Source: Psettodes erumei
Lineage: Eukaryota > Chordata > Actinopteri > Pleuronectiformes > Psettodidae
NCBI GenBank assembly: GCA_016785225.1
Contig: JAFBJZ010000888.1
Coordinates: forward strand, 3,724,501 to 3,788,500
Direction: 5' to 3'
DNA: 64,000 nucleotides
A program made the position numbers and the translations under genes. Every line of letters begins with the position of its first letter. Position 1 is the stretch's first letter. Below the pieces are notes generated by a model, which saw nothing but the letters and a program-made list of their open reading frames with translations, ran no database searches and was not told the origin of the DNA. Shown here piece by piece: positions 12,461 through 25,100 of this stretch.

Positions 12461-13147
12461 AGTGTAAAACTGTACACTGCTGGATTTATATTGATACATC
12501 GATGCTGTCCGGAATTGATTGCTCTCTCTCCCCTCTCTTTTTCCTCTCTTGCCTTTTTTCTCCCCCCCGTGTGTGCATGTGTGCCCTGTGCATGAGTGTG
12601 TTTCTATTGCAAAAAACATTAATTTTACAAACATCAGCCCAAGGCTACTAAACACATCCAATCCATTATGCCGCGCTTTATCGTGTTATGGGGGGTAACG
12701 GGCTGTAAAGCTGTCTTGGTCATAAAGAGCGATCGCAGAGTGCCGAGTCAAACCAGAACGCCGAGCTCTCCGAGCCATACGCAGCCCTCGTTATCATCAG
12801 AACAGCTCCTTCACATACTTAACCTTTCCAGACCAGCCTTTCTGCATTATTTTCCAAATGACCTTTAGCGTTACTTATTTCATTTCCGATAATGGCACAC
12901 TAAATTTAGTTAAACGCATCAGAGCAAAATGTGTTTATTTTGGTGGGGAGGTCTGCGGCGACTGACAAGGACCATGTTCCCAGGCGCAAGGTCCAGAGTG
13001 TCTGAGGTGGCAAACGTCGACGGCTCCATCGTTCTGAGTGGGGATGAATGTCAGGCCTGGTCTGATGAGGCAAGTAAAGAGGGGCAGTACACACACAGAT
13101 AAGGAGTACACGCAATAGATGCTGGCTTATATAGATGCTTGTTTACA

Positions 13148-13220
13148 CTGAAGTTCAGGGGGGCACTGGAGGTCATGACCCCCCCGGGTAAGGCTTACTT
13201 CACCAGCATCTGAACTTCAG
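13148..13220. repeat. Compound inverted repeat
   Basis: CTGAAGTTCAG (13148-13158) and its exact reverse complement (13210-13220) enclose a G6 run, a perfect GGTCATGACC palindrome (13171-13180) and a C7 run, so several hairpins are possible. Confidence 0.7.
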
Positions 13221-13639
13221 CCTATCTCATAAATGAAGCTGTATATGAGGTCAAATTCGAATGCAAATGTTAAACTGAAATAACAAAAAAAAGACTGGTA
13301 GTCGACTGCTACCATGCCAAATTTCTGTATGATATTTACAGGCTGGTAAATTCAAACACGAATCTCTTCAGGGAAACAGTCAGCGTCTGTCATGCGTGTG
13401 GGTGAATTGGATCCGTGCCGGTCCGATTTCGGACGGCATCAGCTCTCAAGAGGCCCAACTTTTACACAAACACACAGCTACCGTCGAGCCGACACGCACC
13501 CGCAGCCTGCGGGGAGCAGCGCGTTTAAACGCCCCATGCCGTATAAGCGGGGGTGGGGGTGGGGTGGAGTGCAGGGATCTTAGTGAAATCGCTAATGTAC
13601 GTGATGATTAAGTGTAACTCAAATACCGAGTGTGTTGTT

Positions 13640-13830
13640 CACGGGCCTGACAGGCAGTAATTTGGTGTATTATATTCTGCAGTTTTAATTGCACGCCACC
13701 AACGTGTCCCTCTGACACGTTATGAAGCGATGATGTACAATTATTTCGGGGCGGCGGGAGATCAGCGGAGTGACATTATAATCATCCTCATAGGGATCCG
13801 GCTCTTCATCTGCAACAACCATTAATGTTT
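13640..13830. promoter_or_regulatory. CNE-like segment
   Basis: Contains GCAGTAATTTGG, TTTTAATTGCACG, ACAATTATTTCGG and ACCATTAATG in a non-repetitive block. Confidence 0.3.
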
Positions 13831-14499
13831 AAATGGGAGGAAGGGAGGGAAGAAGCAGAAGAAGAAAAAAAAAAACCCACATAAAAATAGTTCTCAGGGA
13901 GTTCCAACCAGAATGTGTTTGAGGATTATAGAGAATCACGTCAGGGGAGAAGGAGAGGGGTGTGGACAGACAATAGAGGGGCTGAGTTAAGTGACGGCTC
14001 TCTCTGGATAAGCAGCGAGCTAAGATGCTCCTCCACTGTCACTGCCGGGCCTCACACTACTCATACAGGCCCGGGCATTAAGGCACATTACAGCGGATGA
14101 GCCACGCAGGGCGGAACTGATGGGCTATTCTGGGAACAGACCAGACAATCTCACAAGACAGGGGGGGACATAAAAACCCTGACACGAGCCAGCCCCATCC
14201 TGTTAACAGTCAAATCACACACACAACACCCAACATGAAATCATGACTATATATACTCCCTCCAGCACTAAGTCAAGAAAAGTGAGGCGCGTGGAGAAGG
14301 GGGTGTGGGGGGTGGGGTGAGGAAAACACAGTGCAGCCTCTGCAGAGAGGGCGAACTTCAGCGCGTCGCAAACTTTCCATGTTGTGAGAAAGCTGCAGTT
14401 TTTTAAGTTTGGCTCAAATTCATGAAGTGACACTAGGAAAGGGGGCAGCTTATGACCCATAATCATAAAAACGGCAGTCCACAAGAGGACAATCCGCGT

Positions 14500-14620
14500 C
14501 CAGGATAGTGTTAATACTTATCAGGGCCAGGCTGAGATATTAAACCAATGCCTCAAAGCATTTAGACTGTTTATGCATAATTTAACACTTGCAACAGCAC
14601 TGGACGTCCACCGCATCTTT
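14500..14620. promoter_or_regulatory. CNE-like segment
   Basis: AGATATTAAACCAATGCC and GTTTATGCATAATTTAAC in a non-repetitive stretch. Texture-based call only. Confidence 0.22.
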
Positions 14621-15146
14621 GGGGAGGACCAGAGAGTGGGAAGGTAGAAACGCTGAATCCAGGGCCTTTCCGGAGGATGATGGAAGAGGGGAGGAGGAGG
14701 CTCATTAAGTGGCCGAGCCCCACTGTGGACAAGACACGCCGGGAGGAGACGCGGGAATCTGCCGTCTCACGCGCCCGAGGATTTTTTTAACCAATTAAAG
14801 ATGAGAAATCTTATCACGCATGCTAACAGCCAATTTGTGTTTTCCTCCTGCTTTTTGCGCCTTAAGAGTTCTTCACGGGCAAATTAAGACAGATCTGAGG
14901 ACGAAGACGGGCAGGTGGATAGGTGGGAACAAAGACACGCAGACGTTGGGGGGGGAGTGAGCGGGACGGCGGGGGCGCGACAGAAAGCCTATAAAGTGTC
15001 CGCCAGGCTCTGACCGGCACACTCGGGTTTGATTGACAGCGCGGCTCCGAGGGCTCCAATCTGTCCTGGCCGTGCATTTGCATTTGTTAATTAAATGCCA
15101 CAACAATATGATCTTTAACTATCAACAGCTCCCGCCTCCCCCCCGG

Positions 15147-15148
<2 letters not shown>

Positions 15149-15187
<39 letters not shown>
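15149..15187. repeat. (CA)19 microsatellite
   Basis: Perfect 39-bp run. Just upstream, ATTTGCATTTG and TTAATTAA (15076-15094) form another octamer/homeodomain-like cluster. Confidence 0.95.
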
Positions 15188-15189
<2 letters not shown>

Positions 15190-15375
15190 CTGAGGAGACA
15201 CCAGCGGCAGCGGGCTGAGGCTAAAGCGAGGCGGACAGCCGAGGCGCAGCACACGCTTTCGCTCACAGTGGCGGCGCCGAGGTAATCTTCCAGTCTGAAA
15301 GTTTAACGAGGAAAACACGGCAATCGATGGCAGTGAAGAGAGGGGCTGTTTTGTTTGGGGTTTGTTTTTTTTTTG

Positions 15376-15400
15376 CTTTTCCTTTTAGGAAAAGGAAAAG
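15376..15400. repeat. Short hairpin with 11-bp arms
   Basis: CTTTTCCTTTT, loop AGG, then the exact reverse complement. Low-complexity arms. Confidence 0.8.
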
Positions 15401-15917
15401 AAAGAAGAAAACACACACACACACACATACACACACTCACAATACGCTGAGCTGACACGCTGAACAAAATGGCGATGAAGCAAAGCCACATAAACTCCGT
15501 GCCCCGTGGAGGCCCGAGAAACAAAAAAGCGTGAAACAAATGAATGAAACGGAAAATGCACGCTGCAAAAAAAAAAAAAAAAGAGCAGCCCATACATAGC
15601 CTCATGCTAATTGAAGTGATAAATGGTGATTACAAATAAAAATCCTAAAGAAACTTTCTCATTTTTTTTTAAAGGGAAATGTTGCGGCGTCATTAGTATC
15701 CGCGGGAGGACGCAGAGCTTAATCGCACCATAATCTCACTTTTCTAGGTCAGCCGGAACAAAACGGGTAATCGCGTTACACCTGAAACACGGCCATCCAT
15801 TAGGAACGTGCTTCAGATTCAGATTAAGGATGCGTCGTCAAACGTGAAAAGTTTGGAGGAGGGGAGCGGGTTACGTGTATGTATGGCTCTGGCCTTAATG
15901 AGGGTGTTTCTTGGAGT

Positions 15918-15943
15918 GGGGGTGGCGGGTGGCGGGGTGGGGG
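15918..15943 (+). other. G-quadruplex motif
   Basis: G5, G3, G4 and G5 runs separated by loops of 4, 4 and 1 bases (TGGC, TGGC, T). Confidence 0.65.
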
Positions 15944-16321
15944 TGTTTCTTTGTGTTTGCTGCTCTTTAGTCAGGAGGAGGGATGGCCCGGTGATCAGTC
16001 AGTACTGAAACGGCACACACCGGGCCGATTTGTCACCGGTGGCTGGCACTGGCAGCGCACAGCTCTTCCATCCACATGATTTGTGAAACCGGGGGCTGTA
16101 TTTAGTAGTCCCATTTAAAGGCATATTGGAGAACTGTTCCGCGCGTGCGTGCGTCTGCGTGTGTGTGTTTGTGAGTTTGTGTGCGTGCGTAAAGCTGGAT
16201 GCCCGGTCAAAGCCCGGCACATTCGCGGCACTCGGGGAGGAGAAGGGTTTCGGCTGGAGGGCTTGTGAAACATGAGCCCTTCCTCTCATTAAAGGAGAAG
16301 CTGTGTTTAAACCCGAGCTTG

Positions 16322-16365
16322 TTTGCTCCTGCTGTAATATGTTTGCGAACATCAGCGGGAGCAAA
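16322..16365. other. Nested hairpin inside a CNE-like segment
   Basis: Outer arms 16322-16334 and 16353-16365 pair over 13 bp with a single T-G wobble on the plus strand. Inside, after a TAAT bulge, ATGTT and AACAT (16339-16343, 16348-16352) form a second stem with a TGCG loop. The surrounding 16.2-16.45 kb is non-repetitive. Confidence 0.55.
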
Positions 16366-17582
16366 TAAACACACTCGCTCTGCGCGGCTCGGGAAGAACA
16401 AAATAAGCCCGCGACTGAACTAAATGGAACGGTTTGCACGGAATTACACCGAGGGAGAAACTAATAACTCCACATATGTCTTCATCCTCGGCGAGTGGGG
16501 TAGCTGCAGAAGCTGGATGGCACGGCGCTGGAAATCCCACAATTTGCTCTATTCCCCGACTGCATGTTAAACAGCTTAACGCGTCCATTCGAACATGGCA
16601 AGGCAGTGAGGAGGTCTGCCGCGGGAATGAAACGAGCCCAACGCAACATATGGGCTCGCACGGAGGGGGTACGAGGTAGCGGGGGTAATAACCGCGCTCT
16701 TGCACTACTGGGTGTTTACGGGCTCGTGGTTACCTACATAAACTTTCAATTAGGATTATTTGTACAGCTGAAAGCCTGAAGAAGGCAAAATAAACTCCAT
16801 TTCTTTCGCTCTTGAGGAAAGTTGACCAGGAGCGGTGCATTTGTCTTTTTAGGAAGGACCTGGGAGCAGTTAAAGGTTAGAGAACGTTTATTTGCACATT
16901 AAGGTGAGACTGTTATAAAAAATTTGGAATTGCTTTTGGTCTGCACGGGCCTTTTTTTCCCCTCATTTTCTCGCCTGGATAAATATTAGCATGTGTTTAG
17001 TGTTTCGACCAGACTATTAAGGTGCCAAAAGGACAACGAGGCTCTCTAAAGACGCACTAATGACATTCTTTGGATACGCAGCTCATTTGGGCAGTGTGTG
17101 TGTGTGTTGTGGGGGGGTTAATATTCTTATTTGTTTTAGAGATCAGAATTTCACAATTTTAAAATAAAAACCCTCCTCAGATTAGGTGGATCCCACCCCC
17201 CCACCTCTCTTATTTCGGCCCGGGAGCCCGGCTTGAATTCTGAATGAGCTTGAGACAAATGCTTTTTAAAGTCTGCTGCGCGGTGGCTAATTAGCAGATC
17301 GCTGCTTACAAACTGGTGCGAAACGTCACACCTGATGGGAGGAACGCACCCTTCACCGGCCTCTGCTTTACAGTTTCAATTCCCGACTCAAAAACCTCGG
17401 GAGGCTGCTGTGGAAAAACGCAATTCCTCTCAAACTCTCCCTTGGATTTCTTCCCGATTGAATACGAGATGCTTAAAGAGGAAGCAGGTAATAATCCAGA
17501 TGTTCGCTCATCGTTCAGGCTACTTCAACCGCCCGCTATCGAAGACGGAGGGAAAGTGTTTTCATTCGCCCTCGTCACTCAC

Positions 17583-17697
17583 CCGCAGATGTCGCACTTG
17601 TACTCCCTCATGCCAAGGTGTCGCTTCACGTGGTTCCTGGCGTCTCCCAGCTGAGCGGTGGCAAAGTTGCAGATCTTACACATGAAGGGCTTGGAAC
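17583..17697 (-). CDS. znf407: znf407 third coding exon (37 codons, finger 13)
   Basis: A 115-nt exon bounded by an acceptor CAG (AG at 17699-17698) and a donor GG|GTGAGT (GT at 17582-17581). Together with one base from the previous exon and one from the next it reads 37 full codons. They encode a canonical TGEKP-type linker start (GSKPF), finger C951-H971 and the first cysteines of the next finger (C979, C982). Human ZNF407 has almost the same residues at this place, and the preceding exon ends at the same HIRTHTG boundary. It is easily missed because it is short and lies 5165 nt from the previous exon. Confidence 0.92.
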
Positions 17698-18847
17698 CTG
17701 CAAAACAAGAGCACGGAGAGTTCGAATGCCGCAATCACATTGTGACAGAAGGAAAGAATTGGCAATTTTTAATAAAGCGCGACTGTATCACAGCTGGGCA
17801 CAAATTTGATTTAGCATTGCGGATCATTTTTCAATGCCAGGCTTGCAAGACTGTTATTAGTCCTGCGCCAGGATGCCAACCTACTCCGCCGCCACAGAAG
17901 TGACTTCAGAATTATAAAAACAGATGCCCTTACTCCAGTCCTCATAAAAACTACAGTCACACTGCGAGCGTCACACGTCTCTTCTTTCACTCTCTATCTA
18001 TCCTTGTCAGTCTCCTTCGTCTCTTACCTACTCTTCCTTTGCCCGTGGATGCGTAAATTGGATTCCAAAGGTCAGGGCGAATACGTAAATCAATCCTGTG
18101 CGCGCTCACTACCTCCCCGCTCCATCATTAAAGCGCTAATCACTCTGGCGGGCTTCACAGGGAGGTTTCTCCCTAATTATTGTCATTAATAAGTCCAGGG
18201 GGCGGGGCAGCGTTTGAGAGAGTGGCAGGGCTTTTGCCTGCCATCCGTCATCTAAGAGCAGAGCTGCGAGGGCTGAGGCCTGCGCCGCCCGTGTGGCTCA
18301 AGACAAAACAGGGAACCAATACATTTAGGAACGTATGTGTATATTCAAGTTATACACATCATTCACGGGACTATACTAAACTCTGAATTCAACTAAAGGA
18401 TAAAAAAAAAAATGTCCTCACTGGTGCTGATGGGAAAATGAAAAATGGAACTTCACTGTATTAGTCCTCAGCGAGCCTGAGTCTTGGCAGCGTGAGCCAG
18501 ATTTGGGTCGGCGTCACACAGCGCGACCGTCTAAGTGGCGGCCCGCTATGATCTCCACATACGCATCTTTGAGCAAGCCCTCGCCCTCTCCCACTGACAT
18601 CCCGAGACGCTGCGCAATATTTATTCCAGGGGCAGCTGCTGATTTGATTAAGCACTTTGTGTAGATTACTAATTCGTTCATACACGGTTCACTTGCTGTG
18701 AGCCGCGAGTACGACACATTGAATTTTAAGCCGGTAACGAAGATTGAAAGGCAAGTTTGTGCTAACAAGGCCCATAAACGCGGGAGGGCAGGGGGGGTCC
18801 GCACACGAGCAACAGCAAAGCTGTATTTCACGTGTCCCTACAGTATG

Positions 18848-18886
<39 letters not shown>

Positions 18887-19096
18887 GGCACATACACAAG
18901 GAAAAGAAATAAAACACCGATACATAACCGCACGCTTCGCACCTAAATGTGCAGACACCTTTGCACGCACTTAAAAGAAAAATCACACAACAAAATCATC
19001 AACACCCGAAGCAACAAAAAGACAGACATACAAATTCACACCACACCCACCATCACACCTACACGCACCTACATCTCAATTCAGATCCCCGCCTCC

Positions 19097-19131
<35 letters not shown>

Positions 19132-22100
19132 CATTAAATTCACGGAACATAATCAGCCGTGGACAAACAGAAGGAGACACAATCACTCTGTCTCCGTCTC
19201 ACTCACACACACACACAACCTGAAGTGGAGGTGAGAGAGAGAGAGAGAGAGAGAGGTGTGTGGGAGGCAGATTTGTCCAGATGGCTGGCTGAGTACGAGA
19301 CATGGCGGAGAGGAGGGAGATGTAACGTCCCTCAGTTCTCACATCTTATCGCATTAATACTCCACCACTCCACTTAAACAGCCCGCGCCAAACTCAAATT
19401 GACCATCAATGCAGTGTCATGTTAAATTAATATTGCCATCCACACAGGGGCGATGGTTCCCTCACATCCCAGATGAGACGGGGAATGACTAATTCATTTC
19501 CTGTGAGAAGAAGCTCGTGCCACGTTTCATTCCGGGCGTTGCGACAGCTCGCGCTTTGTACGACGCGATCCGGCGTTAACCTTCAGGTTCAGAGGAGGAG
19601 AAAACTCCAGGATCCTTTTGTGTCAACAACGGCCCACTCTGTTACATTTATTTCCACAACCAGCTCATATAATTTGAGAGCGTCCCCATTTCCACGGGCT
19701 GGCTGCAGCCCCTCCACTGTGGATTTGATAGAAGGTTCTCCCTCATCGCAGCGTGTGCTTTGACACCTGCTGAAAGATAAAATCCTGATGGAAAATATTA
19801 GAAAACCTTCAGTAACACAAGGATTATGAAAGTTGTACATATAAAAAAATATAAAGTTACTTTTTTTTTAAACTCCTGACATCAGGCCAGCGGAACGCTG
19901 ATTTCCACAAACACACTTCACATGCAGCGTGTGAATGTGCGTGCGCGGCATGCGTGTCCATTATGCAGCGGCTCAGTTTGAGGTCAGACAGCTCGCGCCG
20001 GTGAAAAAGTGACCAATTTACCTCAAAATGCAAATTCCAGCCGTACCCTCGCTGGCCAAACGCAAGCGCGCGCACGCGTTTCCTTTAAGGGACAAATTGA
20101 CAAATCTGTGCGCAGCCTCCTACTACCGTCTCCTGATTTCACTGATTAATCAAGTGAATAAAAACTAGGTCTTAATTAAAAGGATCTGGACGTGCTCCCA
20201 GCCCAGAAACTGGCAGACCCCCACCGTGCTACTCCACAGCCCCACAAACAAACCCAGAATAAACGAGCGCCACATAAAAGGTGAATAATTCACTGTAATG
20301 AGGGAACTTAGCAATAATAACAACTGGCATATGTTGTCAAAATGAAGAGAAATAGGTGCTTTCCACAAATAAGAACAGCATAAATGAAAGTGGAGGTGTA
20401 ATCTTATAAACAAGAACATAACTCAGTCGAATAAAAAGAAGTAAACCGGAAAAAAAAACAAACTATTCATCATCGGAAACCTGAGAACGTGCCCTTGACT
20501 TGAAGCCATCTGTTGGGACCTCAGCGTCACAGCTTTCATTTTCTTAAGTAACACTAAGAAAGTGACCTCAAACTTCAAGAATTATGACACGGGGTAAAAT
20601 CATGAATACATATAGACTCGCTGTTAATAAGAAGAAAGTGGGGGCTCAGCATTAATCATCGGGATTTTAACCTCCAATTCTCGCAGCTTTAAGCAATCGG
20701 ACTTGAGCAGTAGGCGATCTGACTTTGACACACAAGGTGACTGGCGTACGTATCACAAAAAAGGTTCCACTTCCCTTTAAGTTGAATACCATGACATCTC
20801 GGTTTCAAGATCACTGACCCGGGAACAGTACTATTAATTTGGCAAATCATAATTCTTATTATCTATATTACATATTATATATCTGCTTGTCTGCCATTGT
20901 GAGCAGAAAGTATGGTCGGCACACTGCGTTTTGACTGAGGCACCACAGATCTCCTGATCCACGCACACATCAGAGGAGACAAGCCCTTCCCACAGAGTGG
21001 GAGCGTCCTGCTGTGACACCTCGCTCGCAAAACAACGCTAACAACAGCGTTGTTTCTGTAATTCACCTTCTTGTCAGCATAAGTGGGCGCTGACGGGCAT
21101 ATTTGTGGCAGAGGACCAAATTATTCGCCGACTCACGCTCCGGCCAACTCCAGCTCCGGTGTGGCTGAAACTTTCTTGCCCTGTCACTCTCCCTCAACTC
21201 GTTCAGCGACTCTTTTCTTTTCTTTTTGTGTGTTTTTGCCCATTTTTCAGGAACTAAAGGGTTTAAAAACATTTTAACATCTATGACAGAAAAGAAGAAA
21301 ACTGAAATCTATAACGCACAGTCACTTGTGAAATGTTTCAGAGGTAAATAACGAAGATGGCCGCACAAAAATCATTGACAAAACAACAGCAAAGTAAAAC
21401 AATGATAATTTGGAAATTTGTGAGAACACAATGTCTTTGTTTGAAGTGTTCTGCCAGTGTTCATTGAGAACATGTAGGAGCTACACGACACAGTGACAGA
21501 ACCCGCACAAACCATCCACCGTGACCGAGTCCAGAACAATCCCACTTTATCTCCCATTCAGCAGACGCATCGTACGCGCACGCACGCACAAAGAGACGCA
21601 CACGTGTACACACGCTAAGCACAGAGCGAAGGCTTCGATTAAAGTCCCATTAAAGTTTGGGCTGAAAGGAGGCGCGGACCATGGAAAGCAGAGAAGGGCA
21701 TTTATTGATGGCGCCCTCACATCTCGTTCCTGCATTAAGTTGATTTTAAAAGCAATTAATACACATGGTCGGGGAGGAGTAATGGAGCGCCCTATGTTCT
21801 TAACCTGCCGGACGTTTTGCAGCCCGAGCCCTGGACAACGGAGCCCTGCTTTGCATTATAAATGACAAGATAAATTTTAATGGATTGGGGATAATCAGCT
21901 AGCCATGAAGGCCGACATATACACACCCTCGGCAGGCGTGTGAGCGCTCGCACACATATGCACAAACATGGACGTCCAGACACAAGGGAAATTAAAGGCT
22001 TTGAATACGTCTGCATTGATTATTTTAAATTATTAGCCCACCTCTCTTTGGACCTCCAATGCTTTTAGCCTAAGCTTTAACACATTTACAGAGACTTATT

Positions 22101-25100
22101 GACTATAATTACAACTGAGTCTTGGTAATGGACACATCAATTATGAGTCGCGCACGTCTCTGACCAAGCGTTGCTCAGGGAATCCCAATCTGGGGTCCAT
22201 TAGCGTCTCTCCTGCTGGCCTGAAGCTCAATCAGTCTTTACCTTCATCTCCACTGAAACAGCTATTACCTGGCTGCAGCAGATAGTAGCCTTAACATTAG
22301 CCCGAGCTGCCACGGACGAGGCCGCATCGCCCCACTCAATACTGCACGACCTGAAAACAGAGGCCTAATAGCCTAGCAGCCACACAAAGAGGTTACAGTT
22401 TTCCTTTTATGATTTTTTTTTTTTTTATGTAAAACAATGCGTTCACGTGCTCTTGAGGGATTAAAATGCCTCATAACAACCACAAACTCAATCGGTATCT
22501 GTTCCAGGAGGATAAATAACTCATGCAGCAGCTGTTAAGATGCAAAACTGCATTTTTACAGCTGCAGATCTGATCAAAACCTTTTACGTACAGTAGTCCA
22601 TAGACATTTTGAAATTGCACCACAATGCATCTAAAATATGCGTGACTAGTTCAAACATTTGCAGGGAGGTCTTAAGTATTATGATGCTGTACTGCCATAT
22701 AGTGTTTTATACGTGGGCTGCAAGGTTAAGGTGCTGCTTTAATATTGCATGTAAAATGAGTGGTAATTGCTTTGACCAGCTTTGGCGTGGAGGACGTTGT
22801 GCATTGGTGTACATGGACAGCGTGTGCGTGAGACCCAGAGAGTTGAGAGCGGGGATACCTACCGGTGTGGGTCCGAATGTGTGCCAGGAAGGCCATGGAG
22901 TTGCTGCTCTTGCACACCTTGCCGCAGTATTTACACACGCTGCCCTGGTTCTCCTCGCGCTCTCGGTTGATCTGCTCCGTGTCCTCCAGCACGTACTTGT
23001 TGACCTCCCTGAGGAGCTCCTCGTGCTTCTCCTTGATGTGAACAAACAGATCCTGCTCCGACTCAAAGCGGTCGGTGCATTTCACGCACTTGAAGCTCGC
23101 CCCCCCTTCGGGCAGCTCCTCCACGCTGTTCTGCTCGTTGCGGAGGTGGGCGGCGCTGGTCAGGTGCTGGTGCAGGTTGCTCTCGGTGTAGAAGGACTTG
23201 CCGCACACCAGGCAGTGGAAGTGCTTCTCCTTGGACGGGTGCTTCATCGAGATGTGCACGTTGAGGCCGCTGATGCCGTCGGCCATGAAGCCGCAGTCCT
23301 CGCAGCGTATGCGCGAGCTGCTCCCTTTGGCTTCCTCCCTCCCCCTCGCCTCCTTTGGTTTGAGCCTCTTGACGAACGCGGGCACGGGTGAGCCTCCGGT
23401 CAGACACGTCACAGCGGCCTCGCCCTCCAGAGCCAGACCGTCCTGCAGCGCCTGCTCCTGCTCAGCAAGGGCCTTCATGGATACAATGCAGGCATCGAAG
23501 GGGAGGGCTTTGGCCATTTGTGTATCTGAATGGCAGCTGTCGCTTTTTGCATCTGCAATCGTCTCGCTGTCCGCCTGTTTACTCCCCTCCTCCTGGATGT
23601 CTTGCTGTGCAGACTGGTCAGCCTGCTGGGGTTCGGACAGTACTGTAAGGCTCGCCGTCTGGTTGGCTGGATCCAACCTGCTGCCAGGGGAAGACGGAAT
23701 ATTCTCAGCTTGCTTCTCATCTTCACTGCCAGCGACACCAACCACAGTGTCAACGGGTTCCGCGGTGACGGAGGGCGCAGCTGTATTCTGACTCTCTGAG
23801 GGTTGATTGTCATCAGAACAAGATTCGGACTCCTCTCTGGGGCTAGGAGGTTCACATTCGGGGTTAGAGTTTGGCCCAGCAAGCTCACTGACCTCCTTCA
23901 GCTTCAGTGGGAGCGCCAAAGCTCTTTGAGCCCCCTCACCCCCCAGTTGCTCCAGGTACTTCTGGCTTTTCTGTTTGTGCTTCTCTGTGTTTGCATGGCG
24001 AGACATCTCCCTGCTCGTTACGGCATAGTAGCTACACGCCAGACAGACGTACTCGAAATCTTTGGTGTGCTTCCTCTTGACATGCAAATGGAGCGAAGGG
24101 ATTGATTGGGCCACGAAATCGCAGTGGCTGCAGGCGTTAACGGAGTCATATTTGCCTTTTTTCTGGTTCGTGTCAGACTGAGTTGGATCTTCTCCGCTCT
24201 CTTCTTTGCAGGATGTGTTGTTGGAGTCCTGCTCCACGCCGGGGGTCTGCGGGGGGGCGGCGTTTGGTTCCTGGGTTTCTATACTTAGGGGTTCCTGTGG
24301 TGATGCACTTGCGTGATTGTTGACCGGGTTCTTATTTGCGCACTCTTGTGCACGTCTGACGTGCTTCTTCGTGATGCAGTGGCGGTCCATATCTCCTTTG
24401 GTCACGCAGCTGTAGTTGCACAGAGTGCAGCTGTATCCATACTCCTTGCTGTGTTTGCGGCGGACGTGAACACTCAGGTTGGTAGCATTGGACACGACCA
24501 GGCCACAGTATCCACACGTGGTCGTGGACTCTTGCTTCGGCCTGCCTCTTTTCTTTCTGGGGGGTTCAAGTTCTGAATCTTCCACCTCAACTCCCACATC
24601 TTTAGCAGCAGGTGCTTCCTCTTCATTGTCCTGGTCTCCCTCTGTTAAAGTAGCCGCGGCTTCTCCAGCAGCCTGAGCCTTATCATCTACACCCGCACCA
24701 TCTCCAGCACCGTCTCTGCTTACGCACTCAACGTAGACTTCAAATGAGGACGATTCTGCACTCTTCTTCCCTCCCTGCTGCTGCAGGTGGTTGTCTGAGG
24801 ACAGGTGGGTGTCCATCCACTCAGGTGTGGCGGAAAAAAAGTTACACAGTTTGCAGCGGTACCACTCCTGGTCCAGGTGTTTGACTCGAGCGTGGCTCTC
24901 CAGCAGCGCAGGGGTACTGACCCTAAAATCGCAGCATGCGCATTTCAACTGGAACCTGCTGTGCGTACGTTTGGCTGCCACTCGTGTCGGATTAGCCTTC
25001 ACGGGGCTGGCAGAGTCCTCGGCTTCCTCTTCCATGTCCATGTTCTCATCGGCATCAACTGAAAGACATTTCAGAGGAAGACTTTTCAACTCTTTCATCA

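Larger units (their letters stand above)
1..17582 (-). other. znf407 intron (partial), rich in CpG, microsatellites and CNE-like sequence
   Basis: Everything left of 17583 should be the next znf407 intron, since that exon ends in a good donor and none of the expected downstream fingers appears on the minus strand. The next human exon carries fingers that follow YKC-x2-CG, and no such frame is present. The stretch is GC- and CpG-rich with CA/GA arrays and G-runs, interleaved with AT-rich segments full of TAAT cores. Stretches within it that are not listed separately show simple repeats or nothing I can name. Confidence 0.7.
17698..22862 (-). other. znf407 intron between coding exons 2 and 3
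   Basis: A 5165-nt GT-AG intron. It contains the CA, TG and GA microsatellites listed separately and long complex segments with TAAT sites near 21.6-21.9 and 22.0-22.4 kb. No further coding exon was recognised. Confidence 0.85.

Noticed and set aside
12268..12661. 127- and 111-codon frames on opposite strands
   Set aside because: They overlap each other, and neither has a recognisable domain or plausible splice sites.
16322..16365. Possible microRNA precursor
   Set aside because: The paired region is too short (13 + 5 bp) and no arm of about 22 nt is continuous, so it is reported only as a structured element.
22609..23791. Long open frames on the plus strand (260 and 197 codons)
   Set aside because: They lie antisense to the large znf407 exon, whose protein is clearly conserved. 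They are by-products of its codon use.
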